Assembly (NCBI GenBank): GCA_009775535.1
Contig: VSPW01000013.1
Coordinates: forward strand, 1-21,000
Reading direction: 5' to 3'
Origin: Muribaculaceae bacterium
GTDB taxonomy: Bacteria > Bacteroidota > Bacteroidia > Bacteroidales > Muribaculaceae
Length of the DNA stretch: 21,000 nt
The translations under genes and the position numbers were made by a program. The notes beneath the pieces were generated by a model, which ran no database searches, was not told the DNA's origin, and saw only the letters and a list, made by a program, of their open reading frames with translations. The first letter of the stretch is position 1. Each line of letters opens with the position of its first letter. Of the stretch, positions 1-8,095 are shown one piece after another.

Positions 1-18
1 ACTTAATGGTTTATATAT

Positions 19-897
19 TCAAATATTTTTAAATGCATCATTGCCGTATAACGACATTGTGCGTCGGAGGCTTTCTTCCCAATGAGGGATCTCTATGCCA
101 TATGTAGCCTTAATCAATGACTTGTCAAGGACGGCGTAGACCGGACGTCCGGCGGCTACAGGATAGTCCGCAGACTTTATGGGCATGACCTTCACATCGG
201 AGAGGCCTCCTATACGAAGTATGGCCTTTGCGAAATCGTACCATGACGCGACCCCTTCATTAGAGTAATTGTAGATGCCCGGTATCCATTGCGGCGAAGC
301 CAGTATGACCGCGATGACCGCTGCAAGGTCTTTTGCATCGGTAGGTGTGCCGACCTGGTCGGCGACAACATGCAGCTGGCCATCCTGTATGGCACGGCGT
401 AGTATCGCTCCGGGAAAATTCCTGCCGCTTTTCCCGGAATACAGCCATGAGGTGCGTATGATGACCGCATCGGGCGACAATCCGAGCAATGATGTCTCGC
501 CTTTCCGCTTTGTGGAGCCATAATGCGACAGTGGGGATACCTTATCGGCTTCGGTGTATGGACGACAGGAATTGCCATCATATACGTAATCAGTGGATAT
601 ATGTATGATATGCAATCCCAGCGGTTCGGCAAGCCGGGCAATATTACGGATACCGTCAACATTTACGGCAGTACACGTGCTCTTATCCTCCTCGGCCCTG
701 TCGACAGCAGTGTATGCCGCACAGTTCACAACGTGGGTGAAACCGCCTTCCGATATGTAGCGCTCTACAGCGCCGGCATCGGTTATATCCAGTTCCTTAT
801 GCCCCACATATGTGGTGATTCCGGGCATAGCCGCCTCCAGTACGTCCGGGAGTTCCTGTCCTAATTGCCCGTCAGCTCCGGTAACAAGTATCTTCAT
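19..897 (-). CDS. rfbD: dTDP-4-dehydrorhamnose reductase
   Basis: The 292-residue protein is a short-chain (extended SDR) reductase that makes dTDP-L-rhamnose from dTDP-4-keto-rhamnose with NAD(P)H, the last step in supplying rhamnose to surface polysaccharides; it acts in the cytoplasm. The N-terminal Rossmann motif GADGQLG lies at residues 7-13, the STDYVYDG segment at 101-108, and the catalytic YxxxK pair is Y126/K130 (YGSTK). Length is normal for RmlD/RfbD. I start at the ATG at 897 (MKILVTG), because this is where the family begins; an in-frame TTG at 909 would add only four residues. A well-formed promoter sits 26 bases upstream, so it need not depend on nrdJ read-through. No other rhamnose genes (rfbA, B, C) are in the window. 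Only 18 bases remain beyond its stop. Family call is secure. Confidence 0.93.
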   Translation of the reverse strand: MKILVTGADGQLGQELPDVLEAAMPGITTYVGHKELDITDAGAVERYISEGGFTHVVNCAAYTAVDRAEEDKSTCTAVNVDGIRNIARLAEPLGLHIIHISTDYVYDGNSCRPYTEADKVSPLSHYGSTKRKGETSLLGLSPDAVIIRTSWLYSGKSGRNFPGAILRRAIQDGQLHVVADQVGTPTDAKDLAAVIAVILASPQWIPGIYNYSNEGVASWYDFAKAILRIGGLSDVKVMPIKSADYPVAAGRPVYAVLDKSLIKATYGIEIPHWEESLRRTMSLYGNDAFKNI

Positions 898-923
898 ATG
901 ATGCGTCAACTCTAATTAATATG

Positions 924-954
924 CAAATTTATGACAAAGAGCCCGAATGTACAA
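924..954 (-). promoter_or_regulatory. Bacteroidetes-type promoter of rfbD
   Basis: On the minus strand a TTG (954-952) is followed after 20 bases by TAAATTTG (931-924), matching the Bacteroidetes -33 TTG / -7 TAnnTTTG pattern. The predicted start gives a leader of about 20 bases before the ATG at 897. It lies just past the nrdJ stop codon. Confidence 0.6.
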
Positions 955-960
955 TGGTGC

Positions 961-3495
961 TTATCCGCATTTTGATGTACCACAAGAGGTACAGATGAGG
1001 CAGCCTTCCTGATATACCAGCGATTCCTGTCCACAATTGGGGCAGCGCTGGCCGCTGGCCTGCGTGCCGTTGGGCAGATATTTCTTAAGTGCCCTTTCCA
1101 CGCCCATTTTCCATGTGTTTATGGACTGGCTGTTCAGCTCAAGGCCTCCAACGAGCTTAAGCACCTGGTCGATGGGCATACCGTACCGCAACACTCCTGA
1201 AATCAATTTTGCATAATTCCAATATTCAGGATTGAATTTTTCAGAGAGGCCCTCGATTGTGGTCTTGTATCCGCGTTTGTTAATGAACTGGAAATCGTAG
1301 CGTTTATTGCCGTTCTCGTCCACAGCCTTTATAATCTTTCCGTGGCTTACGCTTTTAGGGCAAAAGATGCCATCCTCATCGTCGGCCAGGCCCGTAAATA
1401 TCTCATAAGGCTTTCCATCACGCAGTCCGATGAATGCAATCCATTTTTCCTTGTTGTTCTGGAAACGTACGACATCCGCTTCCAGCTCATTGGGTCGCTT
1501 ATGGGCGATGACCATCGGCTGTGCGGATGGTTCGGGCGCTTTTTTCTTTTCCAATGATACAAGCACTCCCGAACGTGAGCCATCGCGGTATACCGTGCAG
1601 CCCTTACAGCCTGAGCGCCATGCTTCGATATAAAGCCTGTTGACAAGTTCTTCATCCACATCCGAGGGGAGGTTTATGGTGACAGAGATAGAATGGTCGA
1701 CCCATTTCTGTACGCGGCCCTGCATCTTGACTTTCTCCAGCCAGTCGATGTCGTTGGCTGTCGCCTTATAATAGGGCGAACGTGCAACGAGGGCATCCAG
1801 TTCGGCCTGTGAATAATCGTCCTTTACCGGAATGGAATTCAGTTTCATCCAGTCGACAAACTTGGGATGGTAGACCACATATTCTTCAAAGGCATCGCCG
1901 GTGTCGTCCACGTAATCGACACGGATGTTTACATCCGACGGATTGACTTTGCGGCGGCGCTTATATACGGGCATAAACACCGGTTCGATTCCGGATGTGG
2001 TGCGTGTCATGAGGCTTGTAGTCCCCGTAGGGGCTATTGTAAGGCATGCGATATTTCGGCGTCCATATTTCACCATGTCCTCATATAATTGTGGGGATGC
2101 ATCGCGAAGCCTGGAGATATAGGGGTTGTCTTTTTCACGCGCGGAATCATATACTTCAAACGCGCCACGCTCACGCGCCATGTTGACAGATGAGCCATAT
2201 GCGGCGATAGCCAATGCCTTATGCACTTTCTCAGAGAATGCCGAAGCCTCTTCCGTGCCGTACCTCAGGCCCATGGCTGCCAGCATATCACCTTCGGCGG
2301 TAGTGCCGACCCCGGTCCTACGTCCTTTGCCTGTCTTGGTCTTTATTTTTATCCACAGATTACGTTCGGTGCTTTTTACTTCCTCTGTCTCGGGGTCTTC
2401 GCCGACTTTATCAAGTATCTGGTCTATCTTCTCGATTTCGAGGTCAATAATATCGTCCATCATGCGCTGGGCCTTGGCAACATGCTCGCCAAACAGGGCA
2501 AAATCGAACTCAGCTTCCGGCGTAAACGGATTTTTTACATATGAATACAGGTTTATGGCCAACAGACGGCAACTGTCGTACGGGCACAACGGTATCTCCC
2601 CGCACGGGTTTGTAGAAATGGTACGGAATCCAAGGTCGGCATAGCAGTCGGGAACAGATTCACGGGTGATGGTATCCCAAAAGAGGACTCCCGGTTCTGC
2701 CGCCTTCCATGCATTGTGGATAATCTTTGCCCATAGCGCCTGGGCATCTACGTCTTTTACCGTAGCCGGGGTTTCCGTATCTACAGGGAATTGCTGCCTG
2801 TAGACTGTGCCTTCAGTGACCGCCTTCATGAAATCATCGTCGATACGTACAGACACATTAGCGCCTGTCACCTTGCCTTCGGTCATCTTTGCGTCGATAA
2901 AAGCCTCCGAGTCAGGATGTTTTATCGAGACTGTCATCATAAGTGCTCCTCGGCGGCCATCCTGAGCGACCTCCCTTGTGGAATTTGAGTAACGTTCCAT
3001 GAATGGCACCAGACCAGTCGAAGTCAAGGCGGAATTTTTTACAGGAGTACCCTTAGGACGGATGTGCGACAGGTCATGGCCTACCCCACCCCGACGCTTC
3101 ATCAACTGCACCTGTTCCTCATCAATCCGTATGATACCGCCATACGAATCGGGATGCCCGTCAAGCCCTATGACAAAGCAATTGCTTAGAGAACCGACCT
3201 GGTAATTGTTGCCTATCCCGGTCATTGGGCTTCCCTGTGGCACTATATATCTGAAATCACGCATGAGTCCGAAAATCTCTTCATGAGACATCGGATTCGG
3301 ATATTTAGCCTCTATGCGTGAAATTTCCGAGGCCAAGCGATGATGCATGTCGTCTGGAGTGAGTTCATAAAGGTTGCCGAACGAATCCTTCAATGCATAT
3401 TTACTTACCCATACACGGGCTGCCAGCTCATCCCCATTGAAATATTTCAACGTGGCATCATAAGCTTCATCGTAACTATAATGTTTATTTTCCAC
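961..3495 (-). CDS. nrdJ: adenosylcobalamin-dependent ribonucleotide reductase (class II)
   Basis: The 844-residue cytoplasmic enzyme reduces ribonucleotides to deoxyribonucleotides using a cobalamin-derived thiyl radical, so it needs neither oxygen nor a separate activase. Visible landmarks are a redox cysteine at C106 (SNCFV), the active-site trio N296/C298/E300 in NPCGEIPL, a PTGTTS motif near the middle, and a C-terminal tail with a CPNC...CTSC zinc-ribbon/redox cluster ending in a further Cys. The start is GTG at 3495 (MENKHYSYDE): an in-frame TAA lies two codons upstream and the next Met is residue 50, past the family's conserved N-terminus, so GTG is very likely real. The gene is probably transcribed alone, divergent from ligA. 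Growth on this enzyme implies B12 uptake or synthesis elsewhere in the genome. I see no cobalamin riboswitch before it. Confidence 0.95.
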   Translation of the reverse strand: MENKHYSYDEAYDATLKYFNGDELAARVWVSKYALKDSFGNLYELTPDDMHHRLASEISRIEAKYPNPMSHEEIFGLMRDFRYIVPQGSPMTGIGNNYQVGSLSNCFVIGLDGHPDSYGGIIRIDEEQVQLMKRRGGVGHDLSHIRPKGTPVKNSALTSTGLVPFMERYSNSTREVAQDGRRGALMMTVSIKHPDSEAFIDAKMTEGKVTGANVSVRIDDDFMKAVTEGTVYRQQFPVDTETPATVKDVDAQALWAKIIHNAWKAAEPGVLFWDTITRESVPDCYADLGFRTISTNPCGEIPLCPYDSCRLLAINLYSYVKNPFTPEAEFDFALFGEHVAKAQRMMDDIIDLEIEKIDQILDKVGEDPETEEVKSTERNLWIKIKTKTGKGRRTGVGTTAEGDMLAAMGLRYGTEEASAFSEKVHKALAIAAYGSSVNMARERGAFEVYDSAREKDNPYISRLRDASPQLYEDMVKYGRRNIACLTIAPTGTTSLMTRTTSGIEPVFMPVYKRRRKVNPSDVNIRVDYVDDTGDAFEEYVVYHPKFVDWMKLNSIPVKDDYSQAELDALVARSPYYKATANDIDWLEKVKMQGRVQKWVDHSISVTINLPSDVDEELVNRLYIEAWRSGCKGCTVYRDGSRSGVLVSLEKKKAPEPSAQPMVIAHKRPNELEADVVRFQNNKEKWIAFIGLRDGKPYEIFTGLADDEDGIFCPKSVSHGKIIKAVDENGNKRYDFQFINKRGYKTTIEGLSEKFNPEYWNYAKLISGVLRYGMPIDQVLKLVGGLELNSQSINTWKMGVERALKKYLPNGTQASGQRCPNCGQESLVYQEGCLICTSCGTSKCG

Positions 3496-3563
3496 AGGTA
3501 TTTAATCGTTGTCTGTTTTGGATAACTTTAGACTGCAAAATTCTCAAAAAGTTTTCATTTTAG

Positions 3564-3571
3564 CAAATTTA
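3564..3571 (-). promoter_or_regulatory. possible -7 box of nrdJ
   Basis: The minus strand reads TAAATTTG here, a full match to TAnnTTTG, about 68 bases before the GTG start. No clear TTG -33 element is found at the right distance, so the call is tentative. Confidence 0.35.
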
Positions 3572-3624
3572 TTTATTAACATGGGCAGGATTGCATTGCT
3601 GTAGCGCACGTCTTTTATTTTATG

Positions 3625-3656
3625 TTTGCATCTGTGTCAGTTTTGTTGTAATTTTG
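3625..3656 (+). promoter_or_regulatory. Bacteroidetes-type promoter of ligA operon
   Basis: TTTG (3625-3628), 20 bases, then TAATTTTG (3649-3656) fits the -33/-7 consensus and gives a leader of about 25 bases to the ligA ATG at 3686. The upstream element is itself part of TATGTTTG (3621-3628), which could serve as a second -7 box. Confidence 0.6.
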
Positions 3657-3685
3657 TATAAAATAATATCACATCATATATATCA

Positions 3686-5695
3686 ATGAGCGATGCCATC
3701 CAGCGCGTTAATGAACTACGCCAAGCATTAAACTACCATAACTACAGATATTATGTCGAGAATTCGCCTGAAATCTCCGATATCGAATTCGACAGGCTTA
3801 TGCGTGAGCTGCAGGAGCTCGAAACCGCATATCCCGAACTGGATGACCCGCTGTCGCCAACGCACCGTGTAGGTAGCGACCTGTCAAAAGGGTTTGAACA
3901 GGCCAGGCATATTTATCCTATGCTTTCTTTGGGAAACACTTATTCCATAGATGAGATTGATGAATGGGTCAACCGCACATCAAACAGCCTTGGAGGACAA
4001 CAGTTCTCTATTGTAGGGGAAATGAAATTTGACGGCACAAGCATTTCGCTTATTTATGAACACGGGCGTCTGGTGAGGGCTGTCACCCGTGGAGATGGCG
4101 AAAAAGGCGATGTTGTGACCAACAATATAAAAGCAATACGTTCCATACCTCTTACGCTACAGGGTGAAGGATGGCCGGAAAAGTTTGAGATACGCGGGGA
4201 AATCGTCCTTCCGTGGAAAGAATTTGACGAATTGAACGAGCGTAGGGCTTTCAATGAAGAGCCGCTTTTCGCCAATCCGCGTAATGCGGCGGCGGGCACG
4301 CTTAAGACCCTCGACCCATCAGAAGTATCGAGGCGTGGCCTTGATGCCTATTTCTATTATATGCTTGGGGAGGACCTGCCAGCGTCATGCCATTACGACA
4401 ATATGGCTGAGGCCAGGAAATGGGGCTTCAAGGTGTCTGACGCCATGAAACGCCTAAACACTGTAGAGGAGGTAGAAAAATATATCAAATATTGGGACAA
4501 GGCAAGAAAGGATCTGCCCGTAGCCACTGACGGGCTGGTGTTCAAGGTGGATTCGCTACGGCAACAGCTGAATCTGGGGTTCACAGCGAAGTCTCCACGG
4601 TGGGCTGTAGCATATAAATTTGCTGCCGAACGTGCTTTGACCAGATTGCAGTTTGTATCTTTTGAAGTCGGGCGTATGGGCATAATCACGCCTGTCGCCA
4701 ACCTTGAACCGGTAAAGCTGTCGGGCACAGTGGTCAAACGTGCATCACTGCATAACGAAGACATAATACGGCAGCTCGACATTCACGACCATGACATGCT
4801 GTATGTTGAAAAAGGTGGGGAAATAATCCCAAAGATTGTTGATGTCGACATCTCTTCCCGGCAGACGGATGCGAAAAAGGTAAAATTTGTAAGCCATTGC
4901 CCGGCATGCGGCAGCCCCCTTTGCCGAATAGAAGGCGAGGCGGCATGGGTATGCCCCAACCGCTATGCCTGTCCGCCGCAGATTGTCGGCCGCATAGAGC
5001 ATTTTGTCGGCCGGCGCATGATGAATATAGACGGCATCGGCGAAGAGACTGCACAAGCGCTATATGACAACGGCCTTATCAAGGACATTGCAGACCTTTA
5101 CAGCCTTGATGCCCAGTCGCTGCTGACGCTTGATGGGTTCGGAAACCGCAGTGCAGAGCGCGTACTCGAGGGACTCGAGGCATCACGCCAAGTGCCATTT
5201 GAACGGGTGGTGTTTGCGCTGTCAATCCCGTTTGTAGGAGATACCACCGCAAAAAAAGTGGCCAGGGCTGCACGGGACATAGACACCCTTATGGGAATGA
5301 CAATCGAGCAACTTTGCGCCATTGAGGATGTAGGCATAAAAATAGCGGAGTCCATAACCGAATATTTCTCATCTCCAGTCAACAGGGAAATAGTGCGTCG
5401 GCTAAAGGATGCAGGACTGCAAATGTCCATGCCGGAAGATACGGCGGCATATGAGCATTCTGATGTACTAGGCGGAAAAGCCATAGTGATAAGCGGCACA
5501 TTTACGCACCATTCACGCGACGAATACAAAAGTATGATCGAACAATACGGAGGGCGTAACGTAAGCTCCATATCAAAGAAGACTGACTACGTACTTGCGG
5601 GTGAAAATATGGGGCCAGCCAAACTAGAGAAGGCGGCCAACCTGAACATCCCGATAATAGATGAGGATACATTTCTAAAAATGAGCGGAAAGTAG
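3686..5695 (+). CDS. ligA: NAD-dependent DNA ligase
   Basis: The 669-residue enzyme seals nicks in duplex DNA with NAD+ as cofactor, and is essential in replication and repair. The adenylated lysine is K114 in EMKFDG (KxDG motif). The N-terminal Ia region (YYVENSPEISDIEFD) and the H-Y-PMLSL motif are present. A four-cysteine zinc finger (CPAC...CPNRYAC, around residues 408-430) is followed by helix-hairpin-helix repeats (DGIGEETAQAL, DGFGNRSAERV) and a C-terminal BRCT domain (about 594-669, from GGKAIVISG). Length and domain order are those of a complete LigA. It heads a compact plus-strand group: an ECF sigma gene starts 4 bases after its stop. The start ATG follows a promoter match at about 25 bases. 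Confidence 0.97.
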   Translation: MSDAIQRVNELRQALNYHNYRYYVENSPEISDIEFDRLMRELQELETAYPELDDPLSPTHRVGSDLSKGFEQARHIYPMLSLGNTYSIDEIDEWVNRTSNSLGGQQFSIVGEMKFDGTSISLIYEHGRLVRAVTRGDGEKGDVVTNNIKAIRSIPLTLQGEGWPEKFEIRGEIVLPWKEFDELNERRAFNEEPLFANPRNAAAGTLKTLDPSEVSRRGLDAYFYYMLGEDLPASCHYDNMAEARKWGFKVSDAMKRLNTVEEVEKYIKYWDKARKDLPVATDGLVFKVDSLRQQLNLGFTAKSPRWAVAYKFAAERALTRLQFVSFEVGRMGIITPVANLEPVKLSGTVVKRASLHNEDIIRQLDIHDHDMLYVEKGGEIIPKIVDVDISSRQTDAKKVKFVSHCPACGSPLCRIEGEAAWVCPNRYACPPQIVGRIEHFVGRRMMNIDGIGEETAQALYDNGLIKDIADLYSLDAQSLLTLDGFGNRSAERVLEGLEASRQVPFERVVFALSIPFVGDTTAKKVARAARDIDTLMGMTIEQLCAIEDVGIKIAESITEYFSSPVNREIVRRLKDAGLQMSMPEDTAAYEHSDVLGGKAIVISGTFTHHSRDEYKSMIEQYGGRNVSSISKKTDYVLAGENMGPAKLEKAANLNIPIIDEDTFLKMSGK

Positions 5696-5699
5696 ACCA

Positions 5700-6203
5700 A
5701 TGGCCTCGGCACGCACATCACCAGTATCCAAAGACGAGCGTTTTATGGAAATGTTGGCATCGCACCGCCAACTGATTATAAAAGTGTGCTATATGTACGC
5801 CAATGAAACCGCAACATTAGATGACCTATATCAGGAGGTGATGATAAATCTTTGGCAAGGACTTGACAAGTGGAGAGGAGAATGCAAGATGTCGACTTGG
5901 ATATATAGGCTGGCGTTCAATACATGCGTATCGTACCACCGTTCTACCCGCAGGCACAATGGCGGACTTCAGCTAGACGCCATTCCGGAAATTGCCGCGG
6001 ATGATTCCACACGCACTGCCGACCTTAAGAACATGTACCGCCTGATATCGAAACTAAACCCGCTAGACAAGGCGATAATAATGCTATGGCTCGATGAAAA
6101 GCCGTATGATGAGATCGCATCTATCACCGGCCTGTCGAAGGCAAATATCGCATCAAGGCTATACCGCATCAAAAACCATCTTATTGAGATGGGTAACAGC
6201 TGA
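5700..6203 (+). CDS. ECF-type RNA polymerase sigma factor
   Basis: The 167-residue protein has the two domains of an extracytoplasmic-function sigma factor. Region 2 covers about residues 18-85 (LYQEVMINLWQG, then KMSTWIYRLAFNTC, the -10-recognising and core-binding part). Region 4 covers about 108-160 (LDKAIIMLWLDEKPYDEIA followed by the helix-turn-helix GLSKANIASRLYRIKNHL). No region 3 or extra C-terminal sensor domain is present. The ATG at 5700 is 4 bases after ligA, so it is probably co-transcribed and translationally linked with the ligase; M16 or M18 could also serve as start. The gene after it encodes a membrane protein, a common arrangement for sigma plus anti-sigma, although no classical anti-sigma domain is visible there. 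The regulon cannot be told from sequence. Confidence 0.9.
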   Translation: MASARTSPVSKDERFMEMLASHRQLIIKVCYMYANETATLDDLYQEVMINLWQGLDKWRGECKMSTWIYRLAFNTCVSYHRSTRRHNGGLQLDAIPEIAADDSTRTADLKNMYRLISKLNPLDKAIIMLWLDEKPYDEIASITGLSKANIASRLYRIKNHLIEMGNS

Positions 6204-6241
6204 CTTATAAATGACCATAAAGACACGACTAAAATACGACC

Positions 6242-6829
6242 ATGGATCTTGATAATTTACGTGAACAATGGAAATCACTCAATATAAAAGTTGAGGATCT
6301 TCAGGTTGAAAATATGCGTTTGAGGCATGACATACAGACAAATAAGGTGACATCGATCAACCGCAGGCTTATAGCGCGCATACGAAACATGCTTCTTGTA
6401 TGTTGCCTGGCGCCTATATTTATAATCTATATGAAAAATGAAATTGCATTGACAACGGCGACAATCGTATGCTATGTGTCATACTTTATAATCATCGGGG
6501 CTGCCCACGGCTATCTTCTATGGCGGTTAAGCACCCGCGACTATCTTTCAATGCCTATTGCGGCTGCAATAAAGGAGGCCGCCACACTGGAATTATACCG
6601 CAAACGCATGCGCATGTGGTCGTATATCATGGCTGCCCCCGTGATATTCATGTTAATGATGGATATCTATAAGTACGGTTATCCAGGAGCACTTATCAGC
6701 GGCATAATAGGCGGATTGGCCGGTCTGGCTATAGGCCTGCGCCTGGAATACACAAACAGGAAACTTATGCGGCAAATACGACAGCTACTTGACCAAATTG
6801 ATGACTGCAATGTCTCCGACAATCCATGA
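6242..6829 (+). CDS. four-helix membrane protein next to ECF sigma, possible anti-sigma partner
   Basis: This 195-residue protein has a polar, probably coiled-coil N-terminus (residues 1-45, MDLDNLREQWKSLNIKVEDL and on), then four hydrophobic segments at about 48-64, 69-94, 127-143 and 149-167, and a basic, helical C-terminal tail. I do not recognise an anti-sigma domain such as the zinc-binding ZAS fold. The role is inferred only from position: it starts 38 bases after the sigma gene stop and is followed by an overlapping nitroreductase-like gene. A cytoplasmic coiled coil attached to a membrane bundle would suit a sigma-sequestering partner, but a structural membrane protein is also possible. 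The family, in which 'MDLDNLREQWKSLN'-like starts recur beside sigma genes, appears typical of Bacteroidales from memory. Confidence 0.75.
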   Translation: MDLDNLREQWKSLNIKVEDLQVENMRLRHDIQTNKVTSINRRLIARIRNMLLVCCLAPIFIIYMKNEIALTTATIVCYVSYFIIIGAAHGYLLWRLSTRDYLSMPIAAAIKEAATLELYRKRMRMWSYIMAAPVIFMLMMDIYKYGYPGALISGIIGGLAGLAIGLRLEYTNRKLMRQIRQLLDQIDDCNVSDNP

Positions 6830-7526
6830 TGAATTGAAATTGCGCCGTAGTATAAGGGAATTCACAAAAGACCCGATACCATGCGGCATACGGGAAAGGC
6901 TTATGGAGAAGGCCATGGGATGCCGTGATTCCATTGTGTTCAAGTTTGTGTGGGACGATGAATCCGGGAACATGTTCAATGTGTTCCGCCGCAGCTATGG
7001 GATGTTCAAAAATGTACGCAATTATGCCATATGCTATACGTCAGGATGTGATGATGACCTGATTGAGGCCGGATATATATCGATGTCCCTGACAATGGAA
7101 GCCCTGAGGCTTGGAATAGGCACATGCATTACCACTGGCTCATACGATCCGTCCCATATAAGTCCTGAACCGGATTCACATGGGCTGAAAATAGCATATG
7201 TAATGGCCATAGGATACGCATCGTCTAAATCACGCATAATAAACCGAATCGGATTCCGGTTGATGCACCGCCACAAAAAGAGTGCCGCCGACCTTTTGGC
7301 CGATGGCACTCATATTGGGATGATACCAGATAATATCCTTATTGGAATAGAGGCAGTAGCGTCTGCGCCTTCTGCATACAACAGACATCCGTTAAGGTTC
7401 TATATCGGGGATGATGGGACTTTCTCAGTCCGTTCAAGTTCTCCATTGGAACTTGGAATCGCAAAATGGGCATATGAGGCCGCATCTGGATTGCGATTCC
7501 CATCAGCAAATATCAGTCCTTTATAA
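6810..7526 (+). CDS. nitroreductase-like protein (putative TM nitroreductase family)
   Basis: The 238-residue protein resembles flavin (FMN) nitroreductases of the 'putative TM nitroreductase' type (PF14512-like). The N-terminal part has the RRSIREF segment near residue 12, usual for FMN-phosphate contact. The middle holds a helix with LGIGTC, and the second half has APSAYNRHPLRFYI, the 'APSAxNxQPWRF' hallmark. Substrate and physiological role are unknown; such enzymes are usually NAD(P)H-linked, cytoplasmic oxidoreductases. Three starts are possible: TTG 6789, ATG 6801 and ATG 6810. I chose 6810 because homologous similarity begins soon after it; all of them overlap the preceding membrane-protein gene (20 bases with this choice), suggesting translational coupling. 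Its 3' end overlaps the convergent PepSY-like gene by 14 bases. Confidence 0.72.
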   Translation: MSPTIHDELKLRRSIREFTKDPIPCGIRERLMEKAMGCRDSIVFKFVWDDESGNMFNVFRRSYGMFKNVRNYAICYTSGCDDDLIEAGYISMSLTMEALRLGIGTCITTGSYDPSHISPEPDSHGLKIAYVMAIGYASSKSRIINRIGFRLMHRHKKSAADLLADGTHIGMIPDNILIGIEAVASAPSAYNRHPLRFYIGDDGTFSVRSSSPLELGIAKWAYEAASGLRFPSANISPL

Positions 7527-8010
7527 TAAGGAAATTGCCGTCTAGGTCATACATGAAGGTGTCAGGTCCTTTGATAGCAACGTCCACCTCTATTACTTTG
7601 CCCTTTTCGTATTCGATAGACTCGACATCATCTGCAAGCCCCTTTTCTTTCAGATGCTTGTATATTTTACCAGGAACAACATCCTTTACGATATTTTCCT
7701 GAAGGGTCTGGCGTTTTGCAGCTTCTATCTCCACGACACTACCGTCATTGGCAAATTCCAATTCTACGCCATTGACAAGTTTGACCTTATATATCGCATC
7801 AAGATACTCGTGCTCGCACTCCTTGACATTGACGTCATGGAAATGTTTTTCAATGAACTTTTTGGCAGCCTGTGGGAGGGTAGATACATCACATGACCCG
7901 GAAATAAGCAAACCCGGATTTGAACCATAATGCGACTGTGCTGACATACTGGCTGATGATATCAACATAACTGTGGCCGCAAACGCTGAAATTAAATTCT
8001 TTAAACTCAT
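7513..8010 (-). CDS. secreted PepSY-like (DUF2874-type) protein
   Basis: This 165-residue protein has a signal peptide (MSLKNLISAFAATVMLISSA, likely cut after SMSA near residue 24). Two similar segments follow, at about 46-92 and 108-163, each with the pattern of a helix then strands 'YKVKLVNGVELEFANDG' and 'IEVDVAIKGPDTFMYDLDG'. This is the PepSY-like / BLIP-like repeat fold common in Bacteroidales periplasmic proteins. No enzymatic residues are evident and the function is unknown; small-ligand or peptide binding is only a guess. It lies 85 bases after feoAB on the same strand and may be read through from it, since I find no TAnnTTTG box in the gap. It ends inside the convergent nitroreductase-like gene. 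Confidence 0.82.
   Translation of the reverse strand: MSLKNLISAFAATVMLISSASMSAQSHYGSNPGLLISGSCDVSTLPQAAKKFIEKHFHDVNVKECEHEYLDAIYKVKLVNGVELEFANDGSVVEIEAAKRQTLQENIVKDVVPGKIYKHLKEKGLADDVESIEYEKGKVIEVDVAIKGPDTFMYDLDGNFLIIKD
7517..7532. terminator. weak hairpin at a convergent gene end
   Basis: TCCTT (7517-7521) and AAGGA (7528-7532) form a 5-bp stem with a 6-base loop over the stop codon of the nitroreductase-like gene, inside or beside the overlap with the PepSY-like gene. It could end transcription from both sides, but there is no U-tract and the stem is short. Confidence 0.2.
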
Positions 8011-8095
8011 AGCAATTGGTATTATTTGATATGGTAAACAAACGCGTCAGGAAATGTACTTTTGACGTATATCATATTTAACAAAAAATAAGCAT

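Noticed and set aside
210..662. 150-residue minus-strand frame and the plus-strand frame at 523-864 within rfbD
   Set aside because: Both are fully inside rfbD, show no family motifs and are Cys/Arg/Ser-rich as expected of shadow frames.
2126..2644. 172-residue plus-strand frame antisense to nrdJ
   Set aside because: It lies opposite a clearly real gene, is Ser-rich without domains and has no promoter or initiation context.
3496..3685. Cobalamin riboswitch before nrdJ or small gene in this gap
   Set aside because: No B12-box-like sequence or frame of useful length is visible; the gap holds promoter elements only.
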